A DNA stretch of 64,000 bases. Origin: Aphrocallistes beatrix. Lineage: Eukaryota; Porifera; Hexactinellida; Sceptrulophora; Aphrocallistidae. Numbering within the stretch: the stretch's first letter is position 1; each line of letters starts with the position of its first letter. The DNA is taken from the NCBI GenBank assembly GCA_963281255.1, contig OY725491.1, forward strand, positions 1,922,001 through 1,986,000, given 5' to 3'. The position numbers and the translations under genes are program-made. This document shows, piece by piece, positions 52,701-61,700 of the stretch. The notes below the pieces were generated by a model. The model saw only the letters and a list, made by a program, of their open reading frames with translations. It was not told the DNA's origin and searched no databases.

Positions 52701-55700
52701 TATTTTAGATCTCTTTCTCCTGCTGCTCTAAAAGTATTACGAGCTCTAATTCACTCCACCTTCATCTGGTTAACTTGTTCCAAGCAGTGTACTAGGGAGA
52801 ATATGTCCTATCTGGTTAATTCAGAACTATGTACTTCTACTGATTTCCCCAGATTTTTTTATCAACATCTTGACAATGACATCAGAGATCTAGCCAAACT
52901 GACAGGGAAAGGTTTTGAAGAAGCAATATTTATGGTTCATTTAATTATCAAATCTATCATGCAAGATGTAGGGATGCCATGTGAGTAGTTTTTAGTACAT
53001 ATTTAGTAAATCTCGGAAATATATATGTGATACCAAGTGTAAAGGTTGATGATTAATCAAATTCAAAAATTGATTTTTAGTTTTCAGATTATACAACGTA
53101 TATTAAACAACTTATAAAATACCTGGTAAATTTTTTACTGCAACTTATAGTATAGAACCTGCCATATTGGAATAGACAGTGCACGACGTCCAAACGTCTA
53201 TTCAAGAGCTCTTGAAAAATCTACTGGTCCGATTTTTACCAGAGAATCTTTTCTCATCTCTTTTCAATTCTTCCACGACTGAAATTTTGACAACTATAGA
53301 TTTAATAGCGAAATCTTGATCGATTCAGAACAAAGTTGTTGTAGTTTTTCTTATATTGGTTTATTTGTGCTCTGCGGCTGACAAAAATTATCCACATTAA
53401 TAATCCTCCGGTTGATTTAGGTTCAACTTCAGTTCAACTCACAAACGATACTTCAAGAGATAAATGGGAAAAGGAATTTGATAGGAAATGTATCCAACCT
53501 ACTCTCAACCCTATAAACACCGAAGTACAGATTCAGATGAAGCAAGTGTTAAATAAGAAGATAGGGACAAACAATCCTTTGATGAGGTGAGGGAAATCTA
53601 AAATTATGCAATATTGCATATTCAGCTTTCTATCACCTAAAATGACTGAGTTAAAGTCGAAAAAAATTCTAATTATAAAAATGGTGACAATGACGTCATT
53701 ATTCCATGATCGACATTTTCGTCTGAGCTCAGAACTTAGTAGAACCATTGCCAAAAACTCCCACATCCTAAAAATCAGCTTTATGTGTGCTTGGAAGTTT
53801 CAGCAATTAATTCGTTATATATATGCAGTTACCAGACAAAAGTATTCGATTATCACATAAACCTCCAAACAGATAGTATTAAAGTGGATCTGTTAATAAA
53901 GGAATACGTGCTTAAACTGTTAGAAATACTCTATTTTTGATTTCTAAAACCTAATCTACACATTATAATTACTCATAATTGAGATTCTCAACTCAATTAC
54001 TAACTCCTAAGGTTATAAATATCTATCTACCTTTGATACTTGATGCTACTTGTCCCGAGTCATTATATATGGTAGCGATTAGTGACACAAAGTGGCATAG
54101 GTTGATGATTTTCTACATGAGAATTAGTATTTGTATTGAAAGTTAAAAAAATTAGTAATTCGGATGTTCAGTTTACGAATCTGAAATCAAAAATAGAATA
54201 CCTCTTCTGTTTGAGTACATATTCCACTGTGAATATATATATTTTACTTGTATTGGGCTACAGTACACCCTCGATAGTCCGAATACCCAAAATATAATGA
54301 TTCGCCTCTATGCTTTAAATAAACGTTTATAAACTTAAATCAATAAGATTGAGAAACCACGATAAATAAGGAATCATAGCGAGATAATATCCTTAATATT
54401 TTAACAATACAAATTTATTATAATTAATGCCCTATTAAATTAGTGTTATTTTACTAATCGAAACAAATTCACTAATCCGACCGATTTTTTCGATCATTTG
54501 AACAGAGCTGTTCGGATTAGCGAAGGTGTACTGTATTTGTATGGAGGTTTTCGTGGTGGTCGAATACTTTTGTACTGATAGTATATATGCAAACGTGTTT
54601 CGCTTTGATTAATGTATATATATATATATAAGCGAGCTTCACTTGCTAGCGCTGCGCGGCTGGCGGACACTTTGCGTCCGCCGGAGGCGCCCTTTGGAAG
54701 CCTGTGGTCACCATTGATTAATTATATGGAAGATAACATCTCTAAATACGTCTGCCCTACTGTTATAATCGATATCGCACGAAAAATCCTCAAAATTATC
54801 AATTTTTAAAATTTAGATGAGTAATGATGACGTCATAACAAAATGATAAGTCATCATTTTTTGATGATAGTTGTATCATATGTGGTATGTTAGTATACAT
54901 ATTATTTTAAAATTTCAGCCTTCTATCTCCTATAATGGCTGAGTTATGCTCGAATAACTGTATTGCTTAACTTTTAAAAATGTGGCAATGACGTCATAAT
55001 TCCATGATGAGTCGACATTTTGCTCTGAGCTCAGAACTTACTGGAGCCATAGCCAAAAGACTCCCACATGCCAAAAATCATTTTCTATTAATGGGAGGGA
55101 AGCGATAGATGCATTGAGGGCATCACAGAATTGGTTTGGGTGGTCTGGGTGATGTTTTCTCAGATTTTTTGCAGTTTTGATGGAAGAAACTTCCACACCT
55201 GCCAAAGCAGGTCAGAGCAACTTCTGAGGTGTTACCAGATGCGATGGTAGGATCTCGGTTGACGTAGAACACGCTTAGTGGCGCCCGTTTGTCCGATATA
55301 GACCGTTTTTCCGACATATGGGTGGTGGAGTACGTAAACCATACGAAGGTGGGCACATGGTTCAAAGGGAAAAGGAGTGAGGGTAGCGAAACGCTGATCA
55401 TATGCGATGCACACTCTGCAGCGTGCTTTGCAGGTTGTGACTCTATGATTGAGGAATCTTTGTGGGAAGAAGAACTGTTGAATAGTGATGAGGGTGGGAT
55501 AGGGAGTATGGGCACAAGATGAAAATCATCCTGTTTAGCGATAGGGGCTAGTTGCTTTTTAGTAGGTGTGTTCTGCGAGTAATCTTATATATTAAAATGC
55601 TAGGATTTTATTTCTTTTAATGTGTTTGTCCGAATTGATTGAAGAATTGGGAAGTCATAGAGGTGTGAAAATTGGCATGTAGGTGTCAAATGATATGACT

Positions 55701-58700
55701 ACGATGAATTTCTAAGATCTAAGCGAAATTTTCACACCTCTGCAAAAAAAAGGAAAACCATTTTTCACACCTTTTCTATTCAAAATAAATGACTACACTT
55801 TCACAATAGAAATCATTGTACAATTATTACACTACAATCATTGTTATTAATAATTCAAAACCACAGCTTATGTTTGATATCTTAAATGTACTATAATGCA
55901 TGGCAATAAAAAGGATTATGTGCATATTTTCACACCTTTATATACATATTTTCACACCATTTGATTAATTTTGAAAATAATGTTAGAGACTAGCTTCCAA
56001 CGAGTGACATGGGGTTTTTAGGGAAGTAGATTTCGAATATCATATTTTCAGATCTATATGATAAATTATTTGTTTACATTTGTTTACATAGATACATAAA
56101 GTAAACAAATCTCAAAAATATGCTAGAGGGGAGCGTGATAATTGAGCAATAGATATACAGTAGTCATCCTGGCTAATTCCGGTCCCAGAGGTAGGCCTGT
56201 CACGAAAATTTTGGTCCGGGGGGACCAAAATTTTCATGGAAAATTGGTCCTCCCCTGAAAATTTTGGTCCTGCTTTGGACCAATTTTCCATGGAATTTTG
56301 GTCCGGGGGGACCATTTTTTTCAGGGAAAATTGGTCCGGGGGACCATTTTTTTCAGGGAAAATTGGTCCGGGGGGGACCATTTTTTTCATGGAAAATTGG
56401 TCCGGGGGGGACCATTTTTTTCAAGGAAAATTGGTCCGGGGGGACCATTTTTTTCAAGGAAAATTGGTCCGGAGGGACCATTTTTTTCAGGGAATATTGG
56501 TCCGAGGGGACCATTTTATTCAGGGAATATTGGTCCGGGGACCATTTCTTTCAGAAAAAATTGTCTGGGAGACTAATTCATTCGTGGAAAATTAGATTCT
56601 ATCAATCATTTGACATCCTCGATTTTTATACTTTTAATTGTCGAAGTTGTTTGACCCCGGACTGACAATTCATATTTAGTATTCAATACATTAGATGGAC
56701 AATACTCAGGCGTTCAAGATTCCTGAATATACTTATCCTCAATTGCATACTAATACTGTATTGTTATGGATTTGTTATATCACAGTATGATACTAAGAAG
56801 TAACTAATTCTAGTCATACCAACACTTAAACAATGGTTGTTACTAATATCCGGGACAGGACGGGACAGCTGCAGGATACCCCCCGTTTTAACTAAAATAC
56901 TGGACATGTCCCAATAGACCAGGGTTGCTGTCCCCACAGGAATTTTATGGGAATGGGATGGGAATGTGAATTGAAATTTCATTCCCACGGAAACCCTGAT
57001 ACTTATTTAGCTAATCTCAAATCTAAGAAGTGTATTTTATTTCTTCTGTTCTCTAAAATCTGAACTCTCATTCTATTGAGTGCCTATCTATTCCAACTAT
57101 AATAACTAGACCTAATAACAGCTACCGCTGCGCCACTGGGGCTTGACATCCTTTCCAAATGGTGATGCATTTTTCATTTAAATATTGGTTATGGCGGACC
57201 AAAATTCTTTATGGAAAATTGGTCCCCGGACCAAAATTCCCTGAAAAAAATGGTCCCCCCCCGGACCAGTTTTCCCTGAAAAAATTGGTCCCCCCCGGAC
57301 CAATTTTCCCTGAAAAAAATGGTCCCCCCGGACCAAAATTCCATGGAAAATTGGTCCATTGTAGGACCAAAATTTTCAGGGGAGGACCAATTTTCCCTGA
57401 AAATTTTGGTCCGGGAGACCAAAATTCCATGGCATTTTGGTCCCCCGGACCAAAATTTTCGCGGACCAATTTTCCAGTGACCCAGTGGCCCATGGGGATT
57501 TCAGTCTTGCCTAATGTGTAAATTTGGTCCGTGATAAAATTGAGAGGTAGTGCCACGAAAAAATGGTCAGGGTTAAATTTTGTATCATTTAATTACGTAC
57601 ACTAAAGTAGTCCTCTCCTCATAGGATGTGATGACATTACAATCACTCTAGGAGGTCTCTATTAATAGGGAGTCTATTCAATACTTACCAACTGCCCGTT
57701 TTTGATGAGACATCCCAATTTTTGCATTCTTCTGTTGAGCTAATTTTCATGAATGTCCCGCTTTTATTCTTTCCACTTTTTTGATTCTACAAGTATGTAG
57801 AAGTTCTACTATTGCGTCCCGCCATTTCCTGCAAACTTCAACGCTGCGCCACGCTTTTATCATGATTCAAGTTGTCATTATTCATGTTAAAAAATGTCTG
57901 TAGACCGATAGCAGCTGGCATGTGTAATACATCGGGAATACTAAATTTGTGTAATACATCGGGACTACTAAAAAAAACGTATAGAGATACATACATACAT
58001 ATGGACTGATGTAGTACACCGTCCTTGCCATAGGGACATCTCTCTGCAGAAACTGCACTAAAAATGGTCCTCCGGACCAGATTTAGCAGCTAAAACTGGT
58101 CCCCCTGACTAAGTTTGGCAGCCAAAACTGGTCCAAGTGACCAAATTTAGCTAGGGGGACCAGTTTTGGCCAGTTTTGCCTGACAGTAGCAATGCTGCTA
58201 AAATGGGTGTATAGAGGTTTGCTGGGTTATAGTGATCAAACGCTTCGAGAATAAGCTGATGGGGAACAGAGGTATAGAATTCTTGGATATCATATGTGTA
58301 AATTTTGGTCAAGTTGATGGACGATGAGACAGTTGCGTACATCATCACATCAGTGAGTTGCGTATAATGGGTATAATGATGGGTCGTAAGTGATTAGATA
58401 CACATTAATCGAGTTTTAATAGTAAGGATATATATATATATATACAAGCGCGCTTCGCTTGCTTGTGCTGCGCGGCTGGCGGATACTATGTCCGCCGGAT
58501 CCGCCCTTTGGGTGCCTGTGGTCACCACTGATTAATTATATGGGAGATAACATCTCTAAATACGTCTGTCCTACTGTTATTATCGATATCGCACAAAAAT
58601 CACCGAATTAGTCAATTTTTAAAATTCTGATGCGTAATGATGACGTCATAACGGAGTGATGAGTCATCATTTTTATATGATAGTTGCATCATATGTGAGG

Positions 58701-61700
58701 TATGTTAATATACACATTCTATTAAAATTTCAGCCTTCATTGCCCTAAAAATGGCTGAGTTATGGTCGAAAAACTGAAATTTCTAATTATAAAAAATGTG
58801 ACAATGACGTCATAATTCCATGATGAGCCGACATATTTTTTTTAAGATCAGTCGATACGCTCTAATGACACCTTATGTGTGACTTCCTATCCAACAATAG
58901 TACATTTGACATGTCTAACTCTAACCAATCTCGAATTATTAACGGGATTACCATATATGGGAAGGTGTTGAAACCGCAGAAACTCAAAAACCACAAATAT
59001 TTCAAGTATTCCAATATGACCAATGAAATCAGCATATGCTACTTCCTAATCAACAATAATACATATATCACCAAAAATGTGATGCCAAATGTACCAAACG
59101 TAACTCATCGATATTAATTTTCAGCCTACGCTAATTTTACCGTAAAATGAAGTTGAAAGTCCGTGTATTTAAGAAGTCCGTGCCTTTTTAGAATCAGAAA
59201 TACAGTGAAACCTCCATAATCCAACATTCAATGGGAGACGAAAAAAATGTCGGATTATCGAATAACCTCCATAATCCGACATTTGTGGAAAATCAGCAAA
59301 ATGTCGGATTATAGAGGTAAAAACCTCCACAATCCGACAATATTTGACAGACGAATAATTTGTCGGATTATGGAGGTAAAATAACCTCCATAATCCGACA
59401 TCATTTGATAGACGAAAAAATTGTCGGATTATACAGGTCGAATTTGCATGACTGGAAAATCATTAAATTGTCGGATTCCCGAATAGCGAGGTGTCGGATT
59501 ATAGAGGTTGTTTTCTATAGTAAAACGATCCATGAACAGAAATAATGTTGGTTTAGAGAAATGTCGGATTACAGAGGTGTCGGATTACGGAGGTTCCACT
59601 GTATCAGTATTTCGACTATAACCAGCCATTTTAAGTGATAGAAGGGTGAAATTTTAATAGAATGTGCATAATTACATACCTCATATACGATATAACTATT
59701 GTCAAAAAGTGATGATTCATCACTCTGTTATGACGTCATCATTACGCATCAAAATTTTAAAAATTGGCAATTAGGTTATTTTTTGTGCGATGTCGATTAT
59801 AGTAACAGTAGGACAGATGTATTTAGAGATGTTATTTGCCTTATAGTTGGTTGATCAATGTGACCTCAGGTGCCCAAAGGGCCCCTCCGGTGGACACAAA
59901 GTGTTCTCCAGCCGCGCAGCGCAAGCGATTGTAAACTCTAAATCTGCACCCCAGAAAACGCCATGCCAAACGTTGGAAGCTCGTCTCGAGCATATTTTTC
60001 AAAATTCGTAAAAAGGTGTGAAAATATGTATATAAAGGTGTAAAAATATGCACATAATCTTTTTTTATTGCTATACACTATTATATATTTAAGATAACAA
60101 GCATAAATTGTGGCTTTGAAGTATTAATAACAATGGTAATCGATTGTGTCGGTAATCCGTGACTTTTTTGGACGTTTGTTCGACCTCGCGCCGATGTGGT
60201 CTTTCAAATCCCTAAAAACAGTAGTAGGCGAAAAAATGTAGCCTTTTCTTCCCAGTTTCTTCGCGATTTTCCTCGTTGACTTGAGTCGTTTGTCCTGAGA
60301 TTTAGCAATAACAATTTTGCTCACACGGTCTAAAACCCGCGGACTTCCAGACCGCCCCTTGGTTTCCAGTGAAACTCCCGAATTATTGAATTGTGATAAT
60401 ATTCGAACTGAACGATATCCAACGTTTAGCCTCTTGGTTACCTCTTTTTTAGGTACTCCTCATTCTATCATCCCGATTGCCTTAGAACGCATGGCTAACC
60501 CATAGTCAGACAAATTCATTTCAAAAAATGTAACAAAAAGAGAAAATATTTTTAAAAAGTAACAGGAAGTAATATCAACGAAATAATGGTTGAAAAGAGA
60601 GAGATTGCAATACAGCAATAAAGCAGCAAAATGAGAAATAGTGATGCTCATGGTCAATTAGAAACACAACTATTGATGTTTAAAAATTAGACCCACGAAT
60701 TATGAAACATCCAGTACATGGGTCCAAAAATAGGGCAGAAATATGCTTTCAACTGTTTTCATGGGGTTTTTATGGGTATAGATTTCAAATTTCTTTTATC
60801 AAATACCTAATTTACCTTCAGCAGGTCTGAATTAATTATTCACTTTGGGTATTGAGCGACATTTTTTTTTTGTTAGTGAATTATATAGGTATCAACAGTT
60901 TTTTTGATATCCCCAGGCGTCCGCAGGGCTTCTCTGCGGACATGCAGTATCCGCCAGCTGCAAAGCGCAAGCAAGTGAAATGCGTTTGTGTATTTTATTA
61001 CATTTCTGAGAACTTTCATCTAGGAGGGGCAGCGCAAATAAATTAAGAGGGATTTACATTTTACTTCTATACTTCATGAAATGGAATTAAACCAGAAGCC
61101 AATCATTGATTCTATCCGAAAAGCACTACTAATCTTTTCTTCGACTTTATTCTCCTAGAGGGTATTACCTCATTTTGCTTACAGCTTGCAAATACTTTGT
61201 GTCCATTTAAGCTTCCCTTTGGACACCTTTTTAAATCACATTATTTGCGGATTCTCTAAAAATAGATTTACATGAATATTTGACTTCCTGAAATATGAAA
61301 TTCAAATTTAATTAGAAAATAGCATATGAGAATAATCTACCAATTAGTAACTACATGTAGTATAATGTATGTCTCATTTTGTATTTAGGTTAGTTTATGA
61401 AAACGATGAAAACAGACTAGACACCAAGTTGCCGAACTTTTGGTGCTGCAGAAATTTGATAAGTCTGGAGCACTTCTCTCAGAACTTTAATACAGCTGAC
61501 TTAACAAGAAAAGGGGGTTTCCCGCTGATCAACAAACTTCTTAGAGAGGGATCAAGTTTGTTTGCCACTCGATACCTGCCAGATATTGTTAAACTACAGC
61601 TGCGATTGGGAAACAGATTTGGTCAATGCCTCGATCGAAGTAAAATAACCAATATGCGAATCGAAGAATTTGAGCAGCAAATAAATGGAGGTAGTAAACA

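Larger units (their letters stand above)
53587..61388. other. 7.8-kb intron 17, repeats only
   Basis: Contains a HINE fragment (53615-53825), a Tc1-like MITE (53826-54581) and a HINE copy (54630-55083). Also Penelope-like pieces, family B (55577-56125), the GGTCC block (56195-58190), HINE copies (58445-58842 and 59605-59934), a pogo MITE (59203-59601) and a Tc1-like transposase fragment (60130-60520). A last HINE hairpin scrap is at 60912-60990. 58849-59140 is a repeat also seen at 63877-64000, and its distal part is inverted at 5500-5612. 61000-61388 holds nothing recognised except the acceptor. Confidence 0.7.
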
